NCBI GenBank assembly: GCA_015272515.1
Contig: JACYLN010000137.1
Coordinates: forward strand, 1 to 48,187
Length of the DNA stretch: 48,187 nucleotides
Source of the DNA: Leptolyngbyaceae cyanobacterium C42_A2020_001
GTDB taxonomy: Bacteria > Cyanobacteriota > Cyanobacteriia > Leptolyngbyales > Leptolyngbyaceae
Direction: 5' to 3'
Shown: piece after piece, positions 25,896 through 34,573 of the stretch
Numbering within the stretch: the first letter of the stretch is position 1
Layout: the number at the start of each line of letters is the position of its first letter
Made by a program: the position numbers and the translations under genes
The notes under the pieces: model-generated
Seen by the model: only the letters and a program-made list of their open reading frames with translations
What the model was told of the DNA's origin: nothing
Databases searched by the model: none

Positions 25896-27242
25896 TTACC
25901 CTACCAAAAGATTTTCCTCTGGGTAACGAACAAAACTAGGTTTCGGATCTCCAATCACCGCAGCCATCAGGAGCAACACTCCTACCCGCCCAACGTACAT
26001 CATGGCGACTAATACTAGCTTAGCGAACACTGAAAAATCTGCATTGAGGGTAATCCCGGTTGAAAGCCCCACCGTACCAAAGGCAGACACAACTTCAAAC
26101 AGAATTTGAATAAACGCAAATTCTGGATCTGAAAAGGAGATTAGCATCGTTCCAAGCATCACGGCTGCCAGTGACCCTACCACAACCCCTACAGCTTTTA
26201 AGATCAGCGGCACCGGAATTTGTCGCTCATAGAGGTAGACCTCTTCTTTACCGTACAAAATTGCTTTGGTGCAACTGGTTAATATCCGCAGCGTTGTGGT
26301 TTTGATGCCGCCTGCCGTACCACCGGGGCTACCACCGATAAACATCAAACCGATTGTGATGAATAACCCTGTTGCAGTCATTTTGCCGACATCAATGGAG
26401 TTAAAGCCTGCGGTTCTAGACGTGACTGATTGAAACCAGGCCGCCATCAGTTGAGTAGGAAAGTTCATTGGTGCCAATGTGGCCGGGTTTTGAGCTTCTA
26501 CTAGAAGGAATGCAATCGTTCCCACTGTCAGCAGAATGAGAGTAGTACTAACGGCAACCTTGAAGTTCAGCGACAAGATGATCTGGTGAGGTTTTCTGAA
26601 AATCCGTTCATTCAGCCAAAGATACATTTCAAAAATCACTTCGTACCCAATACCACCAAAAATAATGAGTCCCGGAATGACTAAATTAATCAGAGGCGAG
26701 GCTTGATAGCTCATTAAGTTGTCGGAAAATAAACTGAAACCTGCGTTGTTCCAGGCACTGATGCTGTGAAACACGGCTAACCAGAGTGAGTAATCTAATC
26801 CATGTTTGGGAGTAAACACAATTAGTAGCAGAAATGCACCCGTAATTTCAAAAATTAGGGTGGTGGCAATAATCGATCGCAGCAGCATACTGATTCCATT
26901 CAGTTCGCTGCGATCAAGGGCTTGCTGCATGGCGACTTTTTGCCTCAAACCCATCTTGCGCCCCAGCAGCAGCAGCAGGAAGGTGGTTGCCGTCATGTAT
27001 CCCAGCCCACCAATCTGAATCAGGGCGACGATAAAGATATGACCCCAGGTAGAAAAATATTTGGCGGTATCAACAACTACATGCCCCGTTACGCAGACAG
27101 CGGAAGTAGCGGTAAACAATCCGACAATAACGCTGTCCCAGGAGAAAATGCCTGCGGTTGTGGAGAAGGGCATTGACAACAACAGCGTACCGACGGCAAT
27201 TACTGCCAAGAATCCAAGACAGATAGTACGAGAGACAGTCAT
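25896..27242 (-). CDS. TrkH/KtrB-type potassium uptake pore
   Basis: A 448-residue membrane protein of the Trk/Ktr/HKT superfamily. Four pore-loop motifs are visible: TATSAVCVTGHVV, SAWNNAGFSLFSDN, FIGGSPGGTAGGIKTTTL and SAFGTVGLSTGIT, each with the selectivity Gly. Length and absence of extra N-terminal helices fit KtrB rather than the larger TrkH. It moves K+ (with Na+ in Ktr systems) across the plasma membrane. The regulatory RCK gene starts 150 bp downstream, an operon-like arrangement. Confidence 0.9.
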   Translation of the reverse strand: MTVSRTICLGFLAVIAVGTLLLSMPFSTTAGIFSWDSVIVGLFTATSAVCVTGHVVVDTAKYFSTWGHIFIVALIQIGGLGYMTATTFLLLLLGRKMGLRQKVAMQQALDRSELNGISMLLRSIIATTLIFEITGAFLLLIVFTPKHGLDYSLWLAVFHSISAWNNAGFSLFSDNLMSYQASPLINLVIPGLIIFGGIGYEVIFEMYLWLNERIFRKPHQIILSLNFKVAVSTTLILLTVGTIAFLLVEAQNPATLAPMNFPTQLMAAWFQSVTSRTAGFNSIDVGKMTATGLFITIGLMFIGGSPGGTAGGIKTTTLRILTSCTKAILYGKEEVYLYERQIPVPLILKAVGVVVGSLAAVMLGTMLISFSDPEFAFIQILFEVVSAFGTVGLSTGITLNADFSVFAKLVLVAMMYVGRVGVLLLMAAVIGDPKPSFVRYPEENLLVG

Positions 27243-27287
27243 GCGGCGATCGCCTGCAAAAGTATGAGCAATCTATTGTTGCATTTT

Positions 27288-27917
27288 CTATCCGTTCTCT
27301 ACGTCCCACGCGGCCTGGAAAAAGTCACATTCACACAACATCGCATAGCGATAGCTAGAATAGGCAGTTGGTATCGGGTTCGCGTATCGTTCAATCAGGT
27401 TTTCTAATTGCAATGTCAGGTCTGTAAACCCCTCGCTACTGTACGTCCGAATCCAATCTGCGTAGGAATGATCCGGGATACCCGCTTTCGCTAACTCCTT
27501 TCCCAGGAACAAATACAGCCGCATACAGGGTGCCATTGCCACTGCCGTCATGCCGATATCCTGGCTCCATGCAGTGGCTAATAAAAAATCAGTATAGCGG
27601 CGGGTTGCCGCTCCCGGTTCTATTTGCTGTAAGTCTACACCCCACTCCAATGCGTATTTACGATGCAGGCGCAATTCTTCCAACACACCACTTGCCAGGC
27701 AATGAAACACTTCAAAGCCACTGAGGTCTGCGGATTTGGCAGCGGCAATGCTGTAGGCACGGGCAAACCCCGTCAGAAAAAAAGCATCTTGCCCCACGTA
27801 GTAGGCAAATTTCGCTTTCGCCAAACTGCCATCAGCAAGCCCCTGAACAAATGGAGTGTACAAGCAGGCGATCGCCAAATCCTGATTGGCGTGCCACATG
27901 CTATCCGCGATCGTCAT
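27288..27917 (-). CDS. tenA: TenA family protein (thiaminase II-like)
   Basis: A 209-residue all-helical protein. Family residues are present: an early FVQGLADGSL, YVGQDAFFLTGFARAY with the active-site Tyr/Asp area, Cys in AVAMAPCMRLYLFLG (position of the TenA_C nucleophile) and Glu in TYSSEGFTDL. TenA_C enzymes hydrolyse aminopyrimidine from damaged thiamin for salvage. No other thiamin genes are adjacent. It lies 45 bp upstream of the K+ pore gene on the same strand, and its start is 11 bp from the divergent frame at 27929. Confidence 0.88.
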   Translation of the reverse strand: MTIADSMWHANQDLAIACLYTPFVQGLADGSLAKAKFAYYVGQDAFFLTGFARAYSIAAAKSADLSGFEVFHCLASGVLEELRLHRKYALEWGVDLQQIEPGAATRRYTDFLLATAWSQDIGMTAVAMAPCMRLYLFLGKELAKAGIPDHSYADWIRTYSSEGFTDLTLQLENLIERYANPIPTAYSSYRYAMLCECDFFQAAWDVENG

Positions 27918-27970
27918 AGACTTTCTCAGTGAAGAGTTCCACCGAACCGAATCTTTTCAAGATGTCACCC

Positions 27971-28555
27971 ATGAACCTTTCCTATGCTCTCAAATCCGGT
28001 GCTTGCTGCCTAGTCATCTTAGCGGCAGGTTGTCAGGCAACTCCTCCTTCCCCAACTCCTTCTCCCAGTGTGCAGGCTTCAGCCAATCCAGTCGTTTCAC
28101 CCTTCCCCACTCCACCCGCCAAATCGGCAACCGTCAAAACCTTTGAAAAACGACTACGAGGACACTTGATTAAAAAGGCAGGAATTCCGATTCAAACGGT
28201 AAGTTGCCCTGCACAAGTGGATGTGAAGACACAAGCCCCATTTTTCTGCGAAGCCACCACGGAGGGAAAAACTTTTACCGTTGTTATTAACCCCAAAAGC
28301 AATACCACCACCGACAAAAGTGAACTCCGCTGGAGCACAAAAGGATTGCTCGTTTTGCCGAAATTAGAACAAACTATCCAACAGGGGATTCAAAAGCAGT
28401 TTCGTCTGGATGTGAAGGCAAACTGTGGGGGGAAGGTGCGCGTTGCCAAACCCGGTGAGACGTTTCAATGTAAAGTCACAGATAGCCGGGGACAAACCAA
28501 ACCTGTGACAGTTCGAGTGGATGACGAGCAAGGGAATGTGACGTGGAGGTTGTGA
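27971..28555 (+). CDS. Lipoprotein with two DUF4333-like domains
   Basis: A 194-residue protein from the Met at 27971; an upstream frame to 27929 is open but puts extra residues before the signal. The lipobox LAAGC sets Cys 21 as the lipidated residue, followed by a Pro/Ser-rich spacer (PPSPTPSPS). Two tandem about 60-residue modules follow, each with a VxCPA or ANCGG start and a later FxCxxT (FFCEATTEGKTF and FQCKVTDSRGQ), the two-Cys pattern of DUF4333. Each pair may form a disulfide. DUF4333 is best known from actinobacteria. Function unknown. Confidence 0.75.
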   Translation: MNLSYALKSGACCLVILAAGCQATPPSPTPSPSVQASANPVVSPFPTPPAKSATVKTFEKRLRGHLIKKAGIPIQTVSCPAQVDVKTQAPFFCEATTEGKTFTVVINPKSNTTTDKSELRWSTKGLLVLPKLEQTIQQGIQKQFRLDVKANCGGKVRVAKPGETFQCKVTDSRGQTKPVTVRVDDEQGNVTWRL

Positions 28556-28665
28556 GTTGGGGAGTAGGGGATAGGGGATGGAAACTGTAAGAGCAATGCC
28601 GTGTGCTTGTCTACGGCGGCGGTGAAAGACAAAAGGGTGATGTTTCAGTGGGAGGAGAACGGGAA

Positions 28666-29508
28666 ATGCAGGGGCTAAATCAGCAAATTCAACAGTTTTA
28701 TGATGCCTCTTCGGGGCTGTGGGAGCAGATTTGGGGTGAACACATGCACCATGGCTATTACGGGGTGGATGGCACCTTGAAGAAGGAGCGGCGAGAGGCA
28801 CAGATTGATTTGATTGAAGAATTGCTGACTTGGGCGGATGTGCAGCAGGCGACTGAAATTTTAGATGTGGGCTGTGGAATTGGGGGCAGTAGTCTTTATC
28901 TGGCTGCCAGGTTTAAAGCTTCGGTAACGGGGATTACATTGAGTCCGGTACAGGCGCAACGAGCCAGCGATCGCGCCAAATTCGCAGGCTTATCTCAGTC
29001 CACTCAGTTTTTGGTGGCAGATGCCCAGAACATGCCCTTTGCCGATCATTCGTTTGACTTTGTCTGGTCCCTGGAAAGTGGTGAACACATGCCAGACAAG
29101 ATGAAGTTCATGCAAGAGCTGTGTCGGGTGCTGAAACCGGGTGGCAAGTTATTGATGGTGACCTGGTGCCACCGTCCAATCGATCAGCAACCTCTAACGG
29201 AAGATGAACAGGCGCATTTAGAAGAGATTTATCGGGTGTATTGCTTACCCCATGTCATTTCGCTGCCAGAGTATGAGCAAATTGCGCGATCGCTCCCTCT
29301 CCAAAACATTCGCACTGCCGATTGGTCTAAAGCGGTTGCTCCCTTTTGGGAGGTGGTGATTGATTCTGCCTTTAACCCAATGGCGATCGTGGGATTGTTA
29401 TTTTCTGGTTGGAAAACAATTGAAGCAGCCTTATCTCTTAACTTGATGAAAACTGGCTACGAACGAGGCTTGATTCGCTTTGGGTTATTATCTGCCACGA
29501 AGGAATAA
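28666..29508 (+). CDS. Gamma-tocopherol methyltransferase
   Basis: A 280-residue SAM enzyme with start at 28666, fixed by GGAGG 9 nt upstream. The sequence follows the cyanobacterial gamma-TMT (Synechocystis slr0089, plant VTE4) closely: YDASSGLWEQIWGEHMHHGY, then motif I ILDVGCGIGGSSLYLA, VWSLESGEHMPDK, RVLKPGGKLLMVTWCHRPID and GYERGLIRFGLL. It methylates gamma- to alpha-tocopherol, the last step of vitamin E synthesis, on membranes. Unlike slr0089 it lacks a long N-terminal signal-like extension. Preceded by a short G-rich simple repeat. Confidence 0.9.
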   Translation: MQGLNQQIQQFYDASSGLWEQIWGEHMHHGYYGVDGTLKKERREAQIDLIEELLTWADVQQATEILDVGCGIGGSSLYLAARFKASVTGITLSPVQAQRASDRAKFAGLSQSTQFLVADAQNMPFADHSFDFVWSLESGEHMPDKMKFMQELCRVLKPGGKLLMVTWCHRPIDQQPLTEDEQAHLEEIYRVYCLPHVISLPEYEQIARSLPLQNIRTADWSKAVAPFWEVVIDSAFNPMAIVGLLFSGWKTIEAALSLNLMKTGYERGLIRFGLLSATKE

Positions 29509-29677
29509 ATTTCGCGGTTGCAGTACCCTTTAGACAAGCCGAATGTTGGCTTGGTAATGAGTATTCAATTTCTTCAGTAAGCAAACCAGCGCAGGTTGAT
29601 GCAAGTCTGCAATCGCCGAATTTTGGTGTAGTAAACTGAAGGTTCTGGGATTCCTTGTTGATTAAAACCTTTGATCC

Positions 29678-30184
29678 ATGAGCTATGTTGTTGCCGTTTT
29701 GAGCGATCGCATCCAGGCAGAAGCCGCTTACTCCGAACTTGAAAAAGAAGGCTTGCCAATGGATTGCATTTCAATTCTGGGTAAAGGCTACAAGTCAGCC
29801 GATGAATTTGGTCTAATTGACCCGAAAGAACGGGCAGGGCGTTTGGCAAAACTAATGTCTTTTTGGTTAGTTCCGTTTGGGTTTGCTGCTGGGTTCACCT
29901 TTAGCCTGATCACCGATCTCAACACGTTTGCCTGGGCAGGAGAAATCGGCAATCACATTATTGGAGGATTGTTGGGTGCAGCTTCTGGCGCAATGGGTAG
30001 CTTTTTTGTGGGGGGTGGAGTTGGATTGACGAGTGGCAGTGGAGATGCGCTTCCTTATCGTAATCGCCTCAGTTTGGGTAAGTATCTAATTATCGTTCAA
30101 GGAAATGAAGTGCAAAATTTAAAAGCGTCTGGAATCTTACGACGATTTAAACCTGAGAATATTCAGGGTTACAGCGATTATTGA
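29678..30184 (+). CDS. Membrane protein with glycine-zipper region, unknown function
   Basis: A 168-residue protein. Residues 1-60 form a soluble alpha/beta part (YVVAVLSDRIQAEAAYSELE) resembling the general-stress-17M-like fold; residues 62-120 contain membrane segments rich in Gly (GGLLGAASGAMGSFFVGGGV). The C-terminus returns to soluble sequence (SLGKYLIIVQGNEVQNLKAS). This domain order is common in cyanobacterial stress-linked proteins, but I cannot name the function. Single gene. Confidence 0.7.
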   Translation: MSYVVAVLSDRIQAEAAYSELEKEGLPMDCISILGKGYKSADEFGLIDPKERAGRLAKLMSFWLVPFGFAAGFTFSLITDLNTFAWAGEIGNHIIGGLLGAASGAMGSFFVGGGVGLTSGSGDALPYRNRLSLGKYLIIVQGNEVQNLKASGILRRFKPENIQGYSDY

Positions 30185-30290
30185 TATTGCTTGTGACGAC
30201 AATCACACGAAAAAAATCGGCAAATCACCTCACCTATGAGATGGGGGAAAGAGACTGGTAGAACCACTCTATTCCTGAAGTCGTAGTGCT

Positions 30291-30443
30291 ATGTCCGATT
30301 CTATTTCTACCAAACCCGTGATTGTGATTAACGCGATCGCAATTACTATCGCTTTAGCTATAATTTCTGGCTATTTGCCGCTTAATCTTACACCACTGGC
30401 TCATTTAAACTCGTTGCTGCAAAAGGGTTTGGTGCATCGTTAG
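30291..30443 (+). CDS. 50-residue small membrane protein
   Basis: A frame too short for usual cut-offs encodes MSDSISTKPVIVINAIAITI and a single membrane helix continuing ALAIISGYLPL, ending QKGLVHR. A HIP1 site lies in the helix-coding part. No clear ribosome-binding site is seen and no family is recognised. The clean hydrophobic pattern and plausible codons support a real gene, but with only moderate certainty. Confidence 0.45.
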   Translation: MSDSISTKPVIVINAIAITIALAIISGYLPLNLTPLAHLNSLLQKGLVHR

Positions 30444-30539
30444 AAGTTAGAAAGTGGCAGTACTCCTGGTTCGGTTTTCTTCTGCCTCGCACAAAAAAAT
30501 CCTGCCTAGACTAGAAAAAAGAGCGTTGGGCAGGGATAG

Positions 30540-32450
30540 ATGGTGCGACTGAAGGTGTGGCAATGGATTGTGTTAGTGCTGCCTGTTGGGGCGATCTTGA
30601 GCTTTTTGCTGGCGGCGGCGGGAGTTCAGATTCATACCTGGGGATTGAGTTGGATCTGGGCGGTGTTTACGGTGGTATTTGTGGGTTGGCGGTTCTTGCT
30701 GGTGAAGTGGACACGTCCGGTGTTGCAGCAGGTGGAGGCAGCGATCGCGGAAGTCACCGAGGAGTTAGAAGCAACTGCTGTGATGGCGCAATCTTCGGTT
30801 GGAAATTCCACGATGCAACAGGCAGAAGCAGCTTTGCAGCAGGTGCTAGATGCCGCCAAAAACGATCCTCCAGTTTGGGAAAATTGGGGCGTTTTTTGGA
30901 GTCGCTGTCAGCAACTTGTAGTGGATACTGCCCACGCTTTTCATCCAGAGGTGGAGCGTCCGTTGCTAAATATTTATGTGCCGCAAGCTTATACACTAAT
31001 CCGGGGCACGGTGGATGACCTGGATCAGTGGATGGATAAGTTGGCTCCAGTGCTGAATCAGGTAACGGTGGGGCAAGCGGTTCAGGCGTATGAAGTGTAT
31101 CAAAAGCTAGAACCTTCTGCCCGCAAGGTATGGCAAGTATGGAATTGGGCGCAGTGGGTGCTGAATCCGGCGGCAGCCGTAGCACGACAGGCAACGCAAA
31201 AATATAGCAATCAGGCAAATCAACAATTGCTGATGAATCTCAGTCAGTTATTGAAGGAAGCGGCCTTGAGAAATTTGAGTCGGCAGGCGATCGCGCTCTA
31301 CAGCGGCAAAATTCCATCATTGGAAATTCCGACATCTCCAGCCCCAGTAAAAGCACAAACCGAAACGTTGCAAGAGATTTTGGAGAAAGCAGAACCACCG
31401 GAAGCGGTGGAGCAAAAGCCTGTCAACATCCTATTAGTAGGGCGGACTGGTGCGGGTAAAAGCAGCTTGATCAATACGTTGTTTTTGACGGAAAAAGCTG
31501 AGGTCGATGTGTTACCCAGTACGGATTCGATTCGGAATTATCGTTGGCAGACGGAGAGTGGAGATGTTCTAACGCTGTGGGATTCGCCTGGCTATGAACA
31601 AGTAGACCGAGCAGAGTTTCGAGAGCAGGTATTGGAGCGGGCAACCGAGGCGGATCTGTTGTTATTGGTAACACCTGCTCTGGATCCAGCCTTGCAAATG
31701 GATGTGGATTTTCTCAAGGATGCGAAGGCAGAGGTGAGCGACTTACCCGCGATCGCGATGGTGACGCAGGTGGATAAGTTGCGTCCCATCCGTGAATGGT
31801 CGCCGCCTTACGATTGGGAATGGGGCGATCGCCCGAAGGAAATTGCGATTCGAGAAGCAACTCAATACCGCGCCAATTTGCTGGATGAGTGGTGCGAGTT
31901 TGTTTTGCCGATCGTTACCACCGATGCCAAAACGGGGCGGGCAAGCTGGAATGTGGAAGAGTTATCTCTGAGTTTGGTGGAGTCGATTGATCCAGTGAAA
32001 CAGTTGAGACTGGCACGCTTCCTGCGTAACCAGCAAGCTCGAACAGTTGCCGCTGCCAAAATCATTGATCACTACACATTTTTGATGACCACCACCCAAG
32101 GATTGGCAACTCTTCTCAAAAGTCCAGTGCTTGCCTTTCTTTCTACGCTGACGACGGGTAGCCCCACGCTTGCCTACCTCCTGGCAGAGAAACTTCCAGT
32201 TGAGCAAGCTCCGATGGTAATCGGGAAGTTGCAAATGGCTTATGAGTTATTCAACCTGTTAAATGAGGGGGAAAGCGATCGCCGCAATTTCGACTTGCTA
32301 GCGTTGTGGTCAGTTTTGCTAGAAAATCCCGCATCCCCGGATCGTAATGCTTGGGCGTTTGGTCATGCCATTACAGAATATTGGACTCAAAATCTCACAG
32401 CCGACCAATTGCGCGATCGCTTCAACTTTTACCTGGCTCAAAAGCTTTGA
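30540..32450 (+). CDS. Membrane-anchored Era-like GTPase
   Basis: A 636-residue protein. Two membrane helices at the N-terminus (WIVLVLPVGAILSFLLAAAG and WIWAVFTVVFVGWRFLL) are followed by a helical stretch (about 70-290) and a G domain: P-loop GRTGAGKSS (about 300), a switch I Thr around PSTDSIRNY, G3 as DSPG, G4 as TQVDK. The C-terminal about 170 residues are helical and include a hydrophobic segment. The architecture resembles YcjX/YfjP and DUF697-type membrane GTPases. A role in membrane or envelope dynamics is a guess. Followed by a heptamer array beginning 4 bp after the stop. Confidence 0.83.
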   Translation: MVRLKVWQWIVLVLPVGAILSFLLAAAGVQIHTWGLSWIWAVFTVVFVGWRFLLVKWTRPVLQQVEAAIAEVTEELEATAVMAQSSVGNSTMQQAEAALQQVLDAAKNDPPVWENWGVFWSRCQQLVVDTAHAFHPEVERPLLNIYVPQAYTLIRGTVDDLDQWMDKLAPVLNQVTVGQAVQAYEVYQKLEPSARKVWQVWNWAQWVLNPAAAVARQATQKYSNQANQQLLMNLSQLLKEAALRNLSRQAIALYSGKIPSLEIPTSPAPVKAQTETLQEILEKAEPPEAVEQKPVNILLVGRTGAGKSSLINTLFLTEKAEVDVLPSTDSIRNYRWQTESGDVLTLWDSPGYEQVDRAEFREQVLERATEADLLLLVTPALDPALQMDVDFLKDAKAEVSDLPAIAMVTQVDKLRPIREWSPPYDWEWGDRPKEIAIREATQYRANLLDEWCEFVLPIVTTDAKTGRASWNVEELSLSLVESIDPVKQLRLARFLRNQQARTVAAAKIIDHYTFLMTTTQGLATLLKSPVLAFLSTLTTGSPTLAYLLAEKLPVEQAPMVIGKLQMAYELFNLLNEGESDRRNFDLLALWSVLLENPASPDRNAWAFGHAITEYWTQNLTADQLRDRFNFYLAQKL

Positions 32451-32453
32451 AAC

Positions 32454-32639
32454 AGTCCTAAGTCTTAAAAAATTCTCGCGGTCTCATTAAAGTCTCAATT
32501 TTAGTCTATCTCGTAGTCTCAAAAGAGATTAAGAGAATTGAGGTCGATACTTTTTTGAAGATTGGGAACAAGGGTAGCACCCATCACTTGGTCTCAAAGT
32601 CTTATGTGGGTCTCTTTTTTAGTCCTAACACAAGTCTTA
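32454..32639 (+). promoter_or_regulatory. Array A: phased AGTCTYA-type heptamers
   Basis: Heptamers of the form RGTCYYA and near variants start at 32454, 32461, 32480, 32491, 32503, 32515, 32590, 32598, 32609, 32621 and 32633. Two groups of four share the same start-to-start spacing of 11, 12 and 12 bp, about one helical turn; the 4-5 bp between units are AT-rich and not conserved. All point the same way. The array lies between the GTPase stop and the SpoIID-domain gene (ATG 32770). A DNA-binding array is inferred; no protein is known. Confidence 0.75.
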
Positions 32640-32769
32640 AATGAGGCCGAGAGATTGATTTTTAATCGATGATCACGATAGGTCTGACATTCCCGGTCAA
32701 GATTGCTCCACGCAGTTAAAATACATTGAAGATTGATGGCTGTGAAAAATCAGAGTTCACTGGAAGCAA

Positions 32770-33810
32770 ATGAACAGGCAAGCAGTGTTTAACTGGCTAA
32801 AGCAACGTCCCTGGTTGATTGTGCCTGTGCTAGGGATAGTTCCTTTGATTGGCATTCCGTTAATTAATCAAACTTCGTCAACGCCAGAGACGGCAACCGT
32901 TTCCCCTTCTCCCTTGCTGCCTACAGCCAGTATTACCCTACCTACAATCGCCCAATCGCCTCTTTCCACACCTCAGCCGTCGCCTAAAGCCTCTCCTCAA
33001 CCAGCTCAAAAGTCTGCTCAACCTGCTCAAGTAGGCAACGTTCAAGCGGTACAATCTGCTATCAATTTGTCGGTTGATGCAGCCATTCAAATGCGAGTTC
33101 TCATTCACGAAGCGGCGAGTCGGTTGTCAGTTGGAACGTCCACAGGTGGCGCTGTATTTGATGTACAGTCAAACCGAGTGCTGTATGAGCTTCCGGCTAA
33201 TTCTAGCTATGAGATGCAAGCAGATGGAAACACTATCTTGCTAGGGGCGCTTAAACTTCCTTCCCTAATTTGGATTGACCCGTCTCCTACAGGGGTGACA
33301 TTCGTTGGCGATCGCGGCTATCGCGGACGGATTCTAGTAGCAACGAGCGAAAATCGCATTTGGGTCGTGAATTATGTGAACTTACAGCAGTATCTATATA
33401 GTGTGGTTGGCAGTGAAGTGTCTCCCAGTTGGCCCATGGAAGCATTGAAGGCACAAGCTGTTGCGGCACGTTCCTATGCCCTCACTTATCACCTCAAACC
33501 AGTCAAAAAAGATCTATACGATCTAGGCTCAGATGAGTATTACCAGGTTTACAAAGGGATTTCTACTGAGGCAAATAGCACTCGTCGAGCGGTTAATACT
33601 ACGAGTGGAGAGTTTGTTAGTTACCGAGGTGGTGTGGTGGAATCTCTCTATGCAGCAACGGATGATATCGTGATGGAGGCGTTTCAGGGTCGGGGGATGA
33701 GTCAGATCGGGGCACTGGGCTTAGCGGAACAAGGGCAAAATTACCGACAAATCTTGAGCGCTTATTATGCTGGAACGGGGATTGGTCGAATTGAGATGGA
33801 TATTGAATAA
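32770..33810 (+). CDS. SpoIID/LytB domain protein
   Basis: A 346-residue protein with an N-terminal signal anchor (WLIVPVLGIVPLIGIPLI), a Pro/Ser/Gln-rich spacer to about residue 95, then a SpoIID domain: YRGRILVATSENRIWVVNYV, YLYSVVGSEVSPSWPMEALK, AQAVAARSYALTYHL and the C-terminal QGRGMSQIGALGLAEQG. SpoIID proteins are amidase-like or lytic enzymes acting on denuded or intact peptidoglycan; cyanobacterial members are widespread and not sporulation genes. Located outside the plasma membrane. The phased heptamer array ends 130 bp upstream of its start, so it may be its regulatory target. Confidence 0.87.
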   Translation: MNRQAVFNWLKQRPWLIVPVLGIVPLIGIPLINQTSSTPETATVSPSPLLPTASITLPTIAQSPLSTPQPSPKASPQPAQKSAQPAQVGNVQAVQSAINLSVDAAIQMRVLIHEAASRLSVGTSTGGAVFDVQSNRVLYELPANSSYEMQADGNTILLGALKLPSLIWIDPSPTGVTFVGDRGYRGRILVATSENRIWVVNYVNLQQYLYSVVGSEVSPSWPMEALKAQAVAARSYALTYHLKPVKKDLYDLGSDEYYQVYKGISTEANSTRRAVNTTSGEFVSYRGGVVESLYAATDDIVMEAFQGRGMSQIGALGLAEQGQNYRQILSAYYAGTGIGRIEMDIE

Positions 33811-33830
33811 ATGTTTATCTCTGTTGAACA

Positions 33831-33873
33831 AGCAATAACCCATTCATCCTCATTAGGGGTTGCTCTTTCTTTT
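33831..33873 (+). terminator. Probable Rho-independent terminator of the SpoIID-domain gene
   Basis: AGCAATAACCC and GGGGTTGCT can pair with a small bulge around a 14-nt loop, followed by TCTTTCTTTT. It begins 21 bp after the stop codon. The T-tract is interrupted, so strength is uncertain. Confidence 0.5.
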
Positions 33874-34000
33874 GAATGGCTGCTCATCGCCTGATTTCTA
33901 CGTTTTGGCACAATCATGGCGCGATCGCGGTCTTCCTTATGAAGGGTGTCAATTCTGGGGTTGGCTTCTACCGTGAAAAGGGTAGAGATAGCGACTGATC

Positions 34001-34474
34001 ATGAATTTGAGAAAGATTTTTTACACAACGTTGGCTGGTTTTGCTGGGGTCACAGGTGTCACAATGCTAATCACTCCAGGTTTCACCCAGATTCAGTCTA
34101 CTCCCGGTAGCACCACTGCTCCTCTGGGAAGTGTGATTACCACCACTCCCAACACAACCATTGTGGTTCCTCCATCCAACTCAACCAATACAGGAGCAGG
34201 GACAACTACAACTGGAACAACCGTTACGCCTGGAATTAATGGAACTGGAACGACCGTTACCCCTGGAACGATTACTCCTGGAACAACCGTTACTCCTGGA
34301 GTGACTGGGATAACGACTCCTGCGCCTAGAACTGGTACTACCGGAACTGCCAACACGGAGACTTTTAGAACGGTTGCGCCTGGAACTACCAGCACTGGAT
34401 CTGGAAACACGGTTACGCCTGGAACCATTAATACCGGAACAAATGGTGAAGGGTTGGGTACTGGTTTGCGCTAG
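34001..34474 (+). CDS. Secreted Thr/Gly-rich low-complexity protein
   Basis: A 157-residue protein with a signal peptide (IFYTTLAGFAGVTGVTMLIT) and then almost only Thr, Gly, Pro, Val, Asn and Ser. The unit TTVTPG or close variants (NTVTPG, GTITPG) recurs at least five times between residues 70 and 150, so the DNA also repeats. Such sequences are probably disordered and may be glycosylated surface or sheath material. No enzyme motif. The antisense frame over the same stretch is only a mirror of the repeats. It is followed by the 54-bp palindrome at 34520. Confidence 0.7.
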   Translation: MNLRKIFYTTLAGFAGVTGVTMLITPGFTQIQSTPGSTTAPLGSVITTTPNTTIVVPPSNSTNTGAGTTTTGTTVTPGINGTGTTVTPGTITPGTTVTPGVTGITTPAPRTGTTGTANTETFRTVAPGTTSTGSGNTVTPGTINTGTNGEGLGTGLR

Positions 34475-34519
34475 ATGCTTCTATGTCTGCTGGTAATAGA
34501 TAATCCGATTTATCTGGTG

Positions 34520-34573
34520 CAGTGCTTACAGCAAAAAGGCGATCGCGCGATCGCCTTTTTGCTGTAAGCACTG
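34520..34573. terminator. Perfect 54-bp palindrome with HIP1 cores; bidirectional terminator-like
   Basis: The arms 34520-34546 and 34547-34573 are exact reverse complements over 27 bp with no spacer. The core is AAAAAGGCGATCGC followed by GCGATCGCCTTTTT, so a GC-rich stem is followed by a T-tract on both strands, and the pairing continues through CAGTGCTTACAGC outside it. It lies 46 bp after the stop of the Thr/Gly-rich gene. It also contains two overlapping HIP1 octamers at its centre. Confidence 0.85.

Noticed and set aside
32454-32639. CRISPR array
   Set aside because: Units are only 7 bp with 4-5 bp gaps; no long repeats, unique spacers or cas genes.
34093-34428. 111-codon minus-strand Val/Pro-rich frame
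   Set aside because: It is the mirror of the TTVTPG repeats of the Thr/Gly-rich gene; repeats keep the opposite strand open.
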